64,000 bases of DNA, from positions 113,566 to 177,565 of the forward strand of contig JACKJC010000006.1 in the NCBI GenBank assembly GCA_020638195.1. Reading direction: 5' to 3'. The first letter of the stretch is position 1. Every line of letters begins with the position of its first letter. The notes under the pieces were generated by a model, which was given only the letters and a program-made list of their open reading frames with translations, did not search any database and had not been told where the DNA came from. A program made the position numbers and the translations under genes. Positions 9,481 to 18,288 of this stretch are shown one piece after another. The stretch comes from Methylobacteriaceae bacterium. Its GTDB lineage: Bacteria; Pseudomonadota; Alphaproteobacteria; Rhizobiales; Beijerinckiaceae.

Positions 9481-9762
9481 TCAGACTGTGAGATGGCCGG
9501 GGATGCGCAGATGCCGGCGGCCGACTTCCACGAAGAGCGGGTCGCGCTTCGCCGCCCAGACCGCGGCGAAGTGGCCGATGGCCCAGATGGCGAGACCGGC
9601 CAGCCAGAGCCGCAGGCCGAGCCCGACGGCGCCGGCCAGCGTGCCGTTCATGATGGCGATGCTTCGCGGGGCGCCGCCGAGCAGGATCTGCTCGGTGAGC
9701 GCTCTGTGGACCGGAACGGAGAAGCCCGGCACCTCGTCGGCGTGTTGCAGACCGCCCGCCAT
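9481..9762 (-). CDS. trbD: TrbD/VirB3-family conjugal transfer protein
   Basis: A 93-aa VirB3-like membrane protein. It starts at the ATG at 9762, which overlaps the last base of the trbC stop. It shows V-P-V-H-R-A-L-T-E-Q-I-L-L-G-G-A-P-R, the conserved N-terminal amphipathic region, then one or two hydrophobic stretches (about 42-70), and ends in D-P-L-F-V-E-V-x-R-R-H, all typical of TrbD. It precedes trbE by 9 bp. Confidence 0.9.
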   Translation of the reverse strand: MAGGLQHADEVPGFSVPVHRALTEQILLGGAPRSIAIMNGTLAGAVGLGLRLWLAGLAIWAIGHFAAVWAAKRDPLFVEVGRRHLRIPGHLTV

Positions 9763-10094
9763 CAGACCAGCGCCCCGCCGCCGAAGGAGAAGAACGACAG
9801 GAAGAAGCTGGAGGCCGCAAACGCGATCGACAGGCCGAAGACGATCTGGATCAGGCGGCGGAAACCGCCTGACGTGTCGCCGAAGGCCAGCGTCAGGCCG
9901 GTGACGATGATGATGATCACCGCGATGATCTTGGCGACGGGACCTTCGATGGACTCGAGGATGGATTGCAGCGGCGCCTCCCACGGCATGGAGGAGCCGG
10001 AGGCGTGGGCGGCCGGGGCGAGAAAGACGCTGATGACCAGCGCCGAGGCGGCGGCCGCTAGGCGCTGGCGGCCGCGCGCGAGATGTCGGGTCAT
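9762..10094 (-). CDS. trbC: TrbC/VirB2-family conjugative pilin
   Basis: A 110-aa prepilin. It has a long N-terminal signal sequence (cleavage likely after A-H-A near residue 30), the conserved M-P-W-E-A-P-L-x-x-I-L-E-S-I-x-G-P segment, and two hydrophobic helices (about 57-77 and 84-106) expected for the cyclic TrbC pilin. The start overlaps the trbB stop. TraF, encoded at 35.4 kb, is the peptidase expected to mature this pilin. Confidence 0.92.
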   Translation of the reverse strand: MTRHLARGRQRLAAAASALVISVFLAPAAHASGSSMPWEAPLQSILESIEGPVAKIIAVIIIIVTGLTLAFGDTSGGFRRLIQIVFGLSIAFAASSFFLSFFSFGGGALV

Positions 10095-11080
10095 GCGGGA
10101 GGTCCTTTCGTGTTGTGGGGATGGGTTGCCGGGGAGATGCGGTAGTCGCCGTCCGGCCCGAGCGCGTCGACGCGGGCGAGCTCGGCGAGCCGGCGCGAGG
10201 CGCCGCGGCCGGAAAGCACGGCTACGAGGTCGATGGTTTCCGCGATCAGCGCGCGGGGGACGGTGACGACGGCTTCCTGGATGAGCTGTTCGAGGCGGCG
10301 CAGCGCGCCCAGGGCCGTGCCCGCATGGATCGTGCCGATGCCGCCCGGATGGCCGGTGCCCCAGGCCTTCAGCAGATCAAGCGCCTCGCTGCCGCGCACC
10401 TCACCGATTGGGATGCGGTCCGGCCGCAGGCGCAGCGAGGAGCGGACGAGGTCGGACAGCGTCGCGACGCCGTCCTTGGTGCGCATGGCGACGAGGTTGG
10501 GCGCGGCGCATTGCAGCTCGCGCGTATCCTCGATGACGATGACGCGATCCGCCGACTTGGCGACCTCAGCGAGCAGGGCGTTGGTCAGCGTGGTCTTGCC
10601 GGTGCTCGTCCCGCCCGCGACCAGGATGTTGGCCCGCGCCGCGACGGCTTGGCGGAGGATGGCGGCCTCGTCGCCCGTCATGATCCCGGCCGCGACATAG
10701 TCGTCGAGCGTGAAGACGGCGACCGCCGGCTTGCGGATGGCGAAGACCGGCGCGGTCACGACAGGCGGCAGGAGACCTTCGAACCGCTCGCCCGTTTCCG
10801 GCAGCTCGGCCGAGACACGCGGGCTGCCGGAATGAACCTCGGCGCCGACATGGTGGGCCACCAGGCGGACGATGCGTTCGCCGTCGGCCGCCGACAGAAG
10901 CTCTCCCGTATCGGCTAGGCCTTCGGACAACCGGTCGATCCAGAGCCGCCCATCGGGGTTGAGCATCACCTCGACGATCGCGGGGTCTTCCAGGAATCGG
11001 GCGATCGCCGGTCCGAGGGCCGTGCGCAGCATGCGCGCACCGCGCAGGATCGCCTCCGATTGCCGATGACTGGCCGCCAC
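10091..11080 (-). CDS. trbB: TrbB/VirB11-family traffic ATPase
   Basis: A 329-aa hexameric secretion ATPase. It has Walker A (G-G-T-S-T-G-K-T-T) at about residues 155-163, an Asp box with V-I-E-D-T-R-E-L, and a His box (H-P-G-G-I-G-T-I-H-A-G-T) near 240. It begins at a GTG with only a weak upstream GGGG run. It is the first gene of the Trb operon here. In related elements copG/traG lie immediately upstream; here 17.5 kb of cargo separates them. Confidence 0.95.
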   Translation of the reverse strand: MAASHRQSEAILRGARMLRTALGPAIARFLEDPAIVEVMLNPDGRLWIDRLSEGLADTGELLSAADGERIVRLVAHHVGAEVHSGSPRVSAELPETGERFEGLLPPVVTAPVFAIRKPAVAVFTLDDYVAAGIMTGDEAAILRQAVAARANILVAGGTSTGKTTLTNALLAEVAKSADRVIVIEDTRELQCAAPNLVAMRTKDGVATLSDLVRSSLRLRPDRIPIGEVRGSEALDLLKAWGTGHPGGIGTIHAGTALGALRRLEQLIQEAVVTVPRALIAETIDLVAVLSGRGASRRLAELARVDALGPDGDYRISPATHPHNTKGPPA

Positions 11081-11453
11081 GTCGTCCCCGTTCGCTTGCG
11101 GGCCCTCGCGACACGCGGCCCTGGATCGGGGATGAGTAGAAGAGGCAGGAATTGCGGCGTGGCAACAACCGGCAAGGGGTCGTCGTACAGTAGCGAAGAA
11201 ATACAGGCGGTCGGCGGAACGCCGGATCGTGTTTCAGTTTGAATTCGGGCTTGGCCAGGAAGCGGATGGTCCGCCGCTGGAATTGGCGAGCACCGAAAGC
11301 GGACACTCTCTTTAGCATCCCAGTTGGCCGTTAGCACACTGTCAGATGACGGAGTGCAGCCTTCCCGAGCGGACGTTGATTTCAGCGGAGCAAGACTTTG
11401 ATTGGACTATACCCGCCATATCGCAGCATTGTTTCTGTAGGCCAAGCCGCTTG
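11081..11453. other. Intergenic region between the Gabija-like pair and trbB
   Basis: 373 bp with no supportable gene. It lies upstream of trbB, so it should contain the promoter of the trb operon, and it forms the left junction of the cargo block. It is slightly less GC-rich than the flanks. I see no insertion-sequence ends or clean direct repeats. Confidence 0.5.
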
Positions 11454-12875
11454 CTAGGGATGCAGTATTGGCGACCTCGAACAAATGACTAGCTGTTTAG
11501 ATCCGCGCGTCATGGCGACGTATAGGTTCCGCGCATCCAGAACATCGGCGTTCAGGATGACCGCAGCCTCTGCTTCTAGGCCCTTCAAGAGCAGAGTGCT
11601 ACCGACGGCCCGTTTGGGGAGGGGGCGGCCAACGAGGCGGTTCTGTTCCCGCATGCGAATGGCTGCATCATGGAAGGACAAGCCTTCCGTGCCGTCGCAA
11701 AGCTGGAGGGCCTTGATACAGGCGCGGAGCACCGCGGGGCGGTGGGGCGTGACGGCACCCTGCTTGCCGATCTCGACGAGTACATCGACTGCCCGTCGGT
11801 GCGACGGATCACGGACGAACGCGAGGGCGATCCCTTCGGCCTCGGTCGGTTCGGTTCGCGCCGTGCCACGTTGGAGTGCCGAGACGCGCTGAACGAAATC
11901 CGTCGCGCCCACGTTGCGCATCACGCTCTGTGCGAACTCGGCAAGCTGTTGTAGGGCCTGCGGCGACACAAGGTCGAAACGCTTTGCGAACGCAACGAGG
12001 TCTTTCAGGTCGACCGCTTCGACGGTCACCGCTCCCGGCGTCTGACTGGCGAACCGCCGCTGACTGTCGGGGCTCGTGCTGTCGCCAATGATTAGCACGC
12101 GGCCGTCCACGCCGGTCGGTCTAACCCGTGCGGCTTTAAGGCGTTTTTCGTGATCATTCGTTCCGTCGAGGTGGACCCACGTCGCACCGTCAGGCGCAGT
12201 CCGGAAGTCGACCGGCTCTCCGCTCAAGAGCTTGCCACGGGCTTCCAGTAGCCATCGCCCCAGCGGTTCGGCCCCCGCGTTGATCCAGCGCCACGGCGTC
12301 GCGAGCTCCCCCGCCAACGGAAAGCAGCCGCAGACGTGTTCGTCCCAAGTGGCCAGATCATCGCCGCCGAACCCGAAGATCGCCTGCATAGGGTCGCCGA
12401 GCACACTGGCCGGCAGCACTTGGGCCGCATAAGCAATGACGGCATGCTGGCGAATCGAGCAGTCCTGATACTCGTCTACGATGAGCCGCGCATAGCTCGC
12501 CTTGAGCACGTCGGCGACGTGGCCAGCCTTCAACAGCTTTGCGGCCGCGACTCGGATGTTCGGGTAATCTGTCCCCGGTTTGGCCAGCTTGAGAAGCTCC
12601 GGATCGTGACCGCTGCGCGTCGGGAACGTCGAGATGAGCCGCATGGCCCATCCGTCGATCGTTGAGAGCCGATATGCGTTCGACGGGACACCTGCTTTGT
12701 CTAGTCGTCCCCGCAAGGCAACAACACCGGCGTTCGTGTGGGTCAGAACGAGGACGGGCTTGCCGCCGCTGTGCCGCGTCAGCGCCTCCGCGATCAGGTG
12801 CGTCTTGCCGCATCCGGCCGGGGCCGTCACGGTTCCGCGATCGATAGCGAGCAAATCGATCTCAGATGCCGGCAT
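11454..12875 (-). CDS. gajB: UvrD/Rep-like superfamily 1 helicase, GajB-like
   Basis: A 473-aa SF1 helicase-like protein. Motif I (A-P-A-G-C-G-K-T-H) is at residues 18-26, motif II (V-D-E-Y-Q-D-C) near 130, and a C-terminal motif VI (L-Y-V-A-M-T-R-G-S) near 455. It overlaps the end of the upstream OLD-nuclease gene by 14 bp. A longer reading from a TTG at 12947 would add 24 residues but lies wholly inside the upstream gene. In Gabija defence the helicase-like GajB is thought to act with the GajA nuclease, possibly sensing DNA intermediates. Length and pairing fit GajB (about 490 aa). The exact subfamily needs a profile search. Confidence 0.78.
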   Translation of the reverse strand: MPASEIDLLAIDRGTVTAPAGCGKTHLIAEALTRHSGGKPVLVLTHTNAGVVALRGRLDKAGVPSNAYRLSTIDGWAMRLISTFPTRSGHDPELLKLAKPGTDYPNIRVAAAKLLKAGHVADVLKASYARLIVDEYQDCSIRQHAVIAYAAQVLPASVLGDPMQAIFGFGGDDLATWDEHVCGCFPLAGELATPWRWINAGAEPLGRWLLEARGKLLSGEPVDFRTAPDGATWVHLDGTNDHEKRLKAARVRPTGVDGRVLIIGDSTSPDSQRRFASQTPGAVTVEAVDLKDLVAFAKRFDLVSPQALQQLAEFAQSVMRNVGATDFVQRVSALQRGTARTEPTEAEGIALAFVRDPSHRRAVDVLVEIGKQGAVTPHRPAVLRACIKALQLCDGTEGLSFHDAAIRMREQNRLVGRPLPKRAVGSTLLLKGLEAEAAVILNADVLDARNLYVAMTRGSKQLVICSRSPILHP

Positions 12876-14595
12876 TCGCGCACCATCCGAAGATGCTCTC
12901 GGCCAGATCGCGAAAGCCGGTCTCGGCGTGCGGAAGGTCCGGGCCAACGATGTCCCGCGCCGCGTCCTCCATCCAGGTCACGGACTTGAACCACCCGGCC
13001 CGCTTCGTTCGCGCCGCCGCGCCAAGGGCGGTTCGGCTTTCTGGGGAGATTCCGCCTGCTTCCGCCTCCGCCAAGATCGTAGCGAGATCCCTAGCGTTCT
13101 TGCTGGCCGACTTGATGTGCTCGTTCACCAGGTCGTCGCCGTGGAGCTCGATCGCGCGAGCCAGCAGCTTCTTGACCCCGTCATCGGACAGGCTCTGAAA
13201 AAGCTCGTCCTCCAAAGCACGGCCGTCGCGCCAAGCAATGACCTTGCCGCCTTTCACGATGAAACCGTCTTCGATGGCGGCCGTCGGCTCCTTGTCGTCG
13301 TCACGAACGACAGCAGCCCGGTATCCCAGCGCGTGAAAGGCTTTCGCTCGCGTGAACGGCCGGTCAGAATCTCCGCCGCCACAGTCGACTAAAGCCGTAC
13401 CCAGCGCGGTGATGGCGTCCTTCCCATTTGCCGTCCTGTACTGGTCGAGACCCCGGATGAGACCAACCTCGCTTGCGCCTTCGCAGACAATCACCGACGG
13501 CGCGAGGAAGGCATCGGGATAGAGGCGGATCGTGCTCTGCACGCCGTCGGAGGTACCGACGTTCAACACCTCGCGGCCTTCGGGCGACCGACGGGCCACG
13601 AACAACTGGCTGCCCGAAAGCTCGCGCAACGCAACGGGTGAGTGCGTCGTCATGAAGACCTGGAGCGGCGGCGTCTTTTCCTTAGCGCCCAGCGACCCGA
13701 GAAGCCGGATGATGCGGTGCGGTTCGAGGCCATGTTCCAGCTCGTCGATTAGGATGACCGTCGACTGTGCAGCAGCCTTTCGTTGAAGGCCGGCGATCAA
13801 CAGGCGAGTCGAGCCGATTCCCAATCCCCGAAGCGGGATACCGCCTTCATCGTGCAGAGATATCGTCCCGCCGCTGAACGACACGGAGTGCGCGTCCAGC
13901 ATCGCCTTGATATTCTCGCCGATCGGGATGCCCAGCTCCTTGGCAGTCGTTGCCACGATGGTGAGCGTCTCGCCCAGCTGGCCTTGGGCATCTTCGCCGA
14001 AGGCGGCCCTTGCATCACGCGCGGCCTTGGCCAGAGCGGCTGCGGCGTCCGCACGCTCCTCTGAAACTCGGTTCAGCACCGAACCACGCCGCCAACCCAG
14101 ATGGTAGTCCGCCAGCGCTCCGATCCGGCTCGGCGCCAGCCGTACCCGGTCACCCCAACCGAGATTTCGGCTGAGCCCTTGGGCTTCCGCCCTCTCCGAC
14201 ACGAGCGTCCAGCTCGGCTCCAGATCGCTGGCGACCGTCAGCCGCAGGCTCAGGACGGTTTCCGCATCCTTCTCCGGTTCATCCTCGACCTTCCCGGTCG
14301 TAGGATCGAAGCCACGAACGAACATCCCATACGCATCGAGGTTCTTCAGCGCATCATCGAGCTCGCCCAGGGTCACCGTGATGGTGATCGGCGTCTCGAC
14401 ATCTAGCTGATGAAAGTCCGCGTCGGTGAACTGGATGTTTCGGCGGGCACCCAAACAGAAATCTATGGCGTCGAGGATAGATGACTTTCCACTGTCACCC
14501 GGCCCGATCAAGCAATTGATGCCGGGCGATGGGTGCCAGACGAGTTCCTTGATCCCTCTGAAGTGCCTTATCTCGACCGCGCGTATCCGTGCCAA
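12862..14595 (-). CDS. gajA: OLD-family ATPase-Toprim nuclease, GajA-like
   Basis: A 577-aa overcoming-lysogenization-defect type protein. The ATPase half has Walker A G-P-G-D-S-G-K-S-S (31-39), an ABC signature-like segment (255-266), Walker B I-L-I-D-E-L-E (281-287) and the T-T-H-S-P switch (316-320). The Toprim half has V-C-E-G-A-S-E (acidic residues 372 and 376), a D-C-G-G-G turn near 404 and R-D-D-D-K near 432-435. Known GajA proteins are about 578 aa and are followed by a UvrD-like gene, exactly as here. GajA nicks DNA when nucleotides are depleted during infection. The start is a TTG preceded by a GGGGGCGG run. Confidence 0.8.
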   Translation of the reverse strand: MARIRAVEIRHFRGIKELVWHPSPGINCLIGPGDSGKSSILDAIDFCLGARRNIQFTDADFHQLDVETPITITVTLGELDDALKNLDAYGMFVRGFDPTTGKVEDEPEKDAETVLSLRLTVASDLEPSWTLVSERAEAQGLSRNLGWGDRVRLAPSRIGALADYHLGWRRGSVLNRVSEERADAAAALAKAARDARAAFGEDAQGQLGETLTIVATTAKELGIPIGENIKAMLDAHSVSFSGGTISLHDEGGIPLRGLGIGSTRLLIAGLQRKAAAQSTVILIDELEHGLEPHRIIRLLGSLGAKEKTPPLQVFMTTHSPVALRELSGSQLFVARRSPEGREVLNVGTSDGVQSTIRLYPDAFLAPSVIVCEGASEVGLIRGLDQYRTANGKDAITALGTALVDCGGGDSDRPFTRAKAFHALGYRAAVVRDDDKEPTAAIEDGFIVKGGKVIAWRDGRALEDELFQSLSDDGVKKLLARAIELHGDDLVNEHIKSASKNARDLATILAEAEAGGISPESRTALGAAARTKRAGWFKSVTWMEDAARDIVGPDLPHAETGFRDLAESIFGWCANAGI

Positions 14596-14982
14596 TTTCC
14601 GCCCCCTCGATCATTTTGACTCCGGTTCGGCATGCGGCCTTGCCGTGGAGTGGATTTATTCCGTGTCGCGCCGCTCTTGCCGGATACTTGCCTGTGCTTG
14701 CATTGGCACGTAAAGTGGAATAGGTCGCAGCCATGACGCCTCGCAAGGGACCGCCGCGCGCGATGCGCGAGCAGGGCGGCAATCGTTTCCTCGTCGGGTC
14801 CGTTCGCCGGACTCCGCATTTCGCCGTGCAGAATGTCGAACAATCTTGCATGACGCGCCGACACCATCGCGCAGCCGCGCATCCGTTTCAAGCCGATTTC
14901 GCGCGCATCGAACCTTCGCCCGCTGGCCATCGTCCGCATCGCGGAATATGAAGACGGAAAGTCTTTTCGAGGGGAGAGGTCG
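14596..14982. other. Intergenic junction with possible gene remnant
   Basis: 387 bp between the divergent gajA-like and acyl-CoA dehydrogenase genes. A minus-strand frame from 14939 to about 14720 reads plausibly as protein (F-D-A-R-E-I-G-L-K-R-M-R-G, then H-A-R-L-F-D-I-L) and then loses coding character. It could be a truncated regulator from the donor chromosome of the metabolic block. I do not recognise its family. The region should also contain promoters for both flanking genes; the dehydrogenase has a GAGGGGAGAGG ribosome site. Confidence 0.3.
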
Positions 14983-16773
14983 ATGGCCTATCGCGCGCCG
15001 GTTTCCGAAATGGTCTTCATGATGAACGCGGCCGCGGGCCTGCAGGACGGCATAGCCGACGGGACTTACGCCGATCTCGCCGACGGCATGGCCGAAGCCA
15101 CGCTGAACGAGGCCGCTAAATATGCCGAGAACGTGCTTGGGCCGCTGCACCGCGTCGGCGACCAGGTCGGCTCCAAGTGGAAGGACGGCGTCGTGACGAC
15201 GCCGCCCGGCTGGGTGGATGCATACAAGCAATTCGTCGAAGGCGGTTGGCAGAGCGTGACGGGTTCGGCCGACCACGGCGGCATGGGCCTGCCGCAGGTG
15301 CTGCTGGCCGGCTGCATGGACATGTGGAGCGCCGCCAACATGGCCTTCATGCTCGGCCCGGTGCTGACCTTTGGCGCCATCGACGCGCTGGAGGCGCATG
15401 CTTCCGACGAGATCAAGCACACCTATCTCGAAAAGATGATTTCCGGCGTCTGGCCGGCGACGATGAACCTAACCGAGCCGGGCGCGGGCTCCGATCTCAA
15501 TCCGCTGCGCACGCGCGCCGAGCGGCAGAGCGACGGCACATATAAAATCTTCGGGCAGAAGATTTTCATCACCTACGGCGAACACGACATGAGCGACAAT
15601 ATCGTCCATCTCGTGCTTGCGCGCCTGCCTGATGCGCCGGCCGGCACGAAAGGCATTTCGCTGTTCGTCGTGCCGAAATTTTTTGTCAACGCCGATGGGT
15701 CGTTGGGCGCGCGCAACGACGTGCGCTGCGCGGGCATCGAGCACAAGCTCGGCATCCACGGCTCGCCGACCTGCATCATGGTCTATGGCGACGAGGGGGG
15801 CGCGACGGGCTATCTCGTCGGCGAGGAGAACAAGGGGCTCGCCTGCATGTTCACCATGATGAACGACGCGCGGCTCGCCACCGGCCTGCAGGGCGTCGCC
15901 ATCGGCGAGGCCTCGTATCAGCATGCGCTGGCCTATGCCAACGAGCGCAAGCAGGGCAAGGCGGCGGGCGCAACGACGCCGCTGTCGCCGATCATCGCCC
16001 ACCCCGATGTCAAGCGGATGCTGATGACCATGAAGGCGCTCACGCTGAGCGCGCGCGCGGTGGCCTACCTCACCGCCGGCGTCATCGACCGCTCGCGGCG
16101 CGCCAAGGATCCGGCGGCGCGCAAGGCGGCGGCGGAGCGCGCGGGGCTGATGACGCCCATCGCCAAGGGCTATTCCAGCGATATCGGCTGCGAGGTCGCC
16201 TCGCTCGGCGTGCAGGTGCACGGCGGCATGGGCTTCATCGAGGAGACGGGCGCGGCGCAATTCATGCGCGACGCGCGCATCGTGCCGATCTACGAGGGCA
16301 CCAACGGCATTCAGGCGATCGACCTGGTGACGCGCAAACTGCCGATGAATGGCGGCGCCGTGATGAAGGCCGAAATCGCCGACATGCGCGCCACGGTCGA
16401 ACAATTGCGCGCAACCAACGATCCTTCCTTCGGCGCAATGGCGCAGCGCCTCGGCGAAGGCCTCGACGCCTTCGAGCGCGCCACCGACTGGCTGCTCGGC
16501 AAGCTCGGCTCGAACGTGCAGGACGCGCTCGCAGGGGCGACGCCCTATCTGCGCCTGTTCGGCGTGATGCGCGGCGGCGCGACGCTGGGCGCGATGGCGC
16601 TGGCCGCGCACAAGGCGCGCGCGGGCGGCGACAGCGATCCGGCGCACGCCGGCCGCATCGCGACCGCGCGGTTCTTCGCGGAGAATGTCGTGGTGGGCGC
16701 GGACGGGCTCGAAGCCACGATCACAGGCGCTGCGGAATCGGTGTTGACGGCCGATCTCGCGCTGGCGGGTTGA
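14983..16773 (+). CDS. Acyl-CoA dehydrogenase, long (596-aa) form
   Basis: An FAD-dependent acyl-CoA dehydrogenase of the large subgroup that also includes 3-methylmercaptopropionyl-CoA dehydrogenase (DmdC). It catalyses alpha,beta-oxidation of an acyl-CoA; the substrate cannot be told from the sequence. There is an N-terminal capping region, N-L-T-E-P-G-A-G-S-D near residue 161, the Y-E-G-T-N-G-I-Q catalytic-loop region near 436 (Glu as general base), and a C-terminal helical domain. The start has a strong ribosome binding site. It faces the liv operon convergently, so it has its own promoter. Such a gene is unusual as ICE cargo and looks chromosomal in style. Confidence 0.9.
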   Translation: MAYRAPVSEMVFMMNAAAGLQDGIADGTYADLADGMAEATLNEAAKYAENVLGPLHRVGDQVGSKWKDGVVTTPPGWVDAYKQFVEGGWQSVTGSADHGGMGLPQVLLAGCMDMWSAANMAFMLGPVLTFGAIDALEAHASDEIKHTYLEKMISGVWPATMNLTEPGAGSDLNPLRTRAERQSDGTYKIFGQKIFITYGEHDMSDNIVHLVLARLPDAPAGTKGISLFVVPKFFVNADGSLGARNDVRCAGIEHKLGIHGSPTCIMVYGDEGGATGYLVGEENKGLACMFTMMNDARLATGLQGVAIGEASYQHALAYANERKQGKAAGATTPLSPIIAHPDVKRMLMTMKALTLSARAVAYLTAGVIDRSRRAKDPAARKAAAERAGLMTPIAKGYSSDIGCEVASLGVQVHGGMGFIEETGAAQFMRDARIVPIYEGTNGIQAIDLVTRKLPMNGGAVMKAEIADMRATVEQLRATNDPSFGAMAQRLGEGLDAFERATDWLLGKLGSNVQDALAGATPYLRLFGVMRGGATLGAMALAAHKARAGGDSDPAHAGRIATARFFAENVVVGADGLEATITGAAESVLTADLALAG

Positions 16774-16799
16774 GGTAGGGCAGCGACACGCATCGTATT

Positions 16800-16823
16800 C
16801 CCTCCCCCCTTGTGGGGGAGGGG
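16800..16823. terminator. Hairpin between convergent dehydrogenase and livF genes
   Basis: A 9-bp perfect stem (16800-16808 with 16814-16822, C/T-rich then G/A-rich) with a CTTGT loop sits between two convergent 3' ends. A run of six A follows on the plus strand and there is no T-tract on either side. It is therefore not a textbook intrinsic terminator for either direction, but it is the only structure placed to stop both transcripts. Confidence 0.5.
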
Positions 16824-16834
16824 AAAAAATGTCC

Positions 16835-17539
16835 CTACACCTCCAGCCATTCCTCGCGCACACGCGTATTCGCCGCAAATTCCGCCGGCGTGCCCTCGAA
16901 CACGATGTGCCCGTGGCCCATCACATAGAGACGCCGGCTGATCTTCAGCGCGATCGTAAGTTTCTGCTCCACCAGCAGGATCGAAATGCCGCGCTCCGCG
17001 ATTTCGCCGAGCAGCTTGCCGACGAGTTCCACCATCATCGGCGCGAGCCCTTCGGTCGGTTCGTCGATCATCACCAGATCGGGATCGCCCATCAGCGTGC
17101 GGCACATGGTGAGCATCTGCTGCTCGCCGCCCGACAGAACGCCCGCCGGCGTATCGGCGCGTTCCTCCAGCCGCGGAAAGATCGCGAACATGTCGCTCAT
17201 CGCCCAGCGGCCGGTCTGGCGCGCGGATTTCTGGCCGAGCAGCAGGTTCTGCCGCACTGTCAGGCTCGGAAAGATGTCGCGGTTCTCCGGCACATAGCCG
17301 AGGCCCAGCCGCGCGATCTGGTGCGACTTGAGCCCGGCGATCTCGCGACCCTTGAAGCGGATCGAGCCGATGGGCGGCACGTCGCCCATGATCGCCTTGA
17401 TCGTGGTGGAGCGTCCGACGCCGTTGCGGCCGAGCAGCGAAACGATCTCGCCTTCGTCGACGTGGAAATCGACGCCCTGCAGGATGTGGCTCTTGCCGTA
17501 ATAGGCGTTGAGGCCGGAGACTTCGAGCAGCGCGCCCAT
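16835..17539 (-). CDS. livF: Branched-chain amino acid ABC transporter ATP-binding protein LivF
   Basis: A 234-aa ATPase of a hydrophobic amino acid uptake (HAAT) transporter. The signature motif L-S-G-G-E-Q-Q and Walker B M-I-D-E-P-T-E-G-L-A-P are intact. The Walker A reads G-R-N-G-V-G-R-S-T: the usual lysine is arginine. I recall this substitution in some rhizobial LivF sequences, so it may be a subgroup trait rather than a defect. The start at 17539 overlaps the livG stop. It is the last gene of livK-H-M-G-F. Confidence 0.92.
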   Translation of the reverse strand: MGALLEVSGLNAYYGKSHILQGVDFHVDEGEIVSLLGRNGVGRSTTIKAIMGDVPPIGSIRFKGREIAGLKSHQIARLGLGYVPENRDIFPSLTVRQNLLLGQKSARQTGRWAMSDMFAIFPRLEERADTPAGVLSGGEQQMLTMCRTLMGDPDLVMIDEPTEGLAPMMVELVGKLLGEIAERGISILLVEQKLTIALKISRRLYVMGHGHIVFEGTPAEFAANTRVREEWLEV

Positions 17540-18288
17540 CAATGCGCCTCCTCGCCGAGATAGGCCTCGCGCACCGCCTTGTTGGCGCGGATTTCGGCCG
17601 GCGCGCCGGTGGCGATGATCTCGCCGTAGACGAGCACGGAAATGCGGTCGGCGAGCCCGAACACCACGCTCATGTCGTGCTCCACCATCATCAGCGTGCG
17701 GCCTTCCGACACTTTGCGGATCAGTTCCACCGCCTGCTCCGTTTCCGTATTGCTCATGCCCGCCGTCGGCTCGTCCAGCATGATGACGTCGGCGCCGCCG
17801 GCGATGGTGATGCCGATTTCGAGCGCGCGCTGCTCGGCATAGGTGAGAATGCCCGCCGGCGTGTCGCGCCGCGCGGCGAGCCCGATCAGTTCGAGAACCT
17901 CGTCGGCGCGCTGGTTGGCGTCGCGCAGGCGGTCGACGAAACGCCAGATCGAATATTTGTAGCCGAGCGACCACAGCACGCCGCATCGGATGTTCTCGAA
18001 CACCGATAGTTTCGGGAAGATGTTGGTGACCTGGAACGAGCGCGACAGCCCGCGCCGGTTGATCTCGTAGGGCGCGAGCCCGGTGATCTCCTCGCCCTTC
18101 AGCGCGATCGAGCCGGACGTCACGCCGATGCGTCCGCTGATGAGATGGAACATGGTCGACTTGCCGGCGCCATTGGGCCCGATGATCGCGTGGCGCTCGC
18201 CCGATTCCACCTCGAGATTGAGACCGCGGATGATCGAGGTCGGACCGAAATTCTTGCGCACGTCGTTGAGGGTGAGAGCGGCGCTCAT
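17539..18288 (-). CDS. livG: Branched-chain amino acid ABC transporter ATP-binding protein LivG
   Basis: A 249-aa ATPase with a canonical Walker A (G-P-N-G-A-G-K-S-T), a signature segment altered to L-T-Y-A-E-Q-R-A-L, as is usual in LivG, and Walker B V-I-M-L-D-E-P-T-A-G-M. The ATG overlaps the livM stop (ATGA). LivG and LivF form the heterodimeric motor of the transporter, and the canonical lysine here may compensate for the arginine in LivF. Confidence 0.93.
   Translation of the reverse strand: MSAALTLNDVRKNFGPTSIIRGLNLEVESGERHAIIGPNGAGKSTMFHLISGRIGVTSGSIALKGEEITGLAPYEINRRGLSRSFQVTNIFPKLSVFENIRCGVLWSLGYKYSIWRFVDRLRDANQRADEVLELIGLAARRDTPAGILTYAEQRALEIGITIAGGADVIMLDEPTAGMSNTETEQAVELIRKVSEGRTLMMVEHDMSVVFGLADRISVLVYGEIIATGAPAEIRANKAVREAYLGEEAH

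Noticed and set aside
15469..16878. 469-codon open frame opposite the acyl-CoA dehydrogenase
   Set aside because: The plus-strand frame has all family motifs; the antisense frame is His/Arg-rich without structure.
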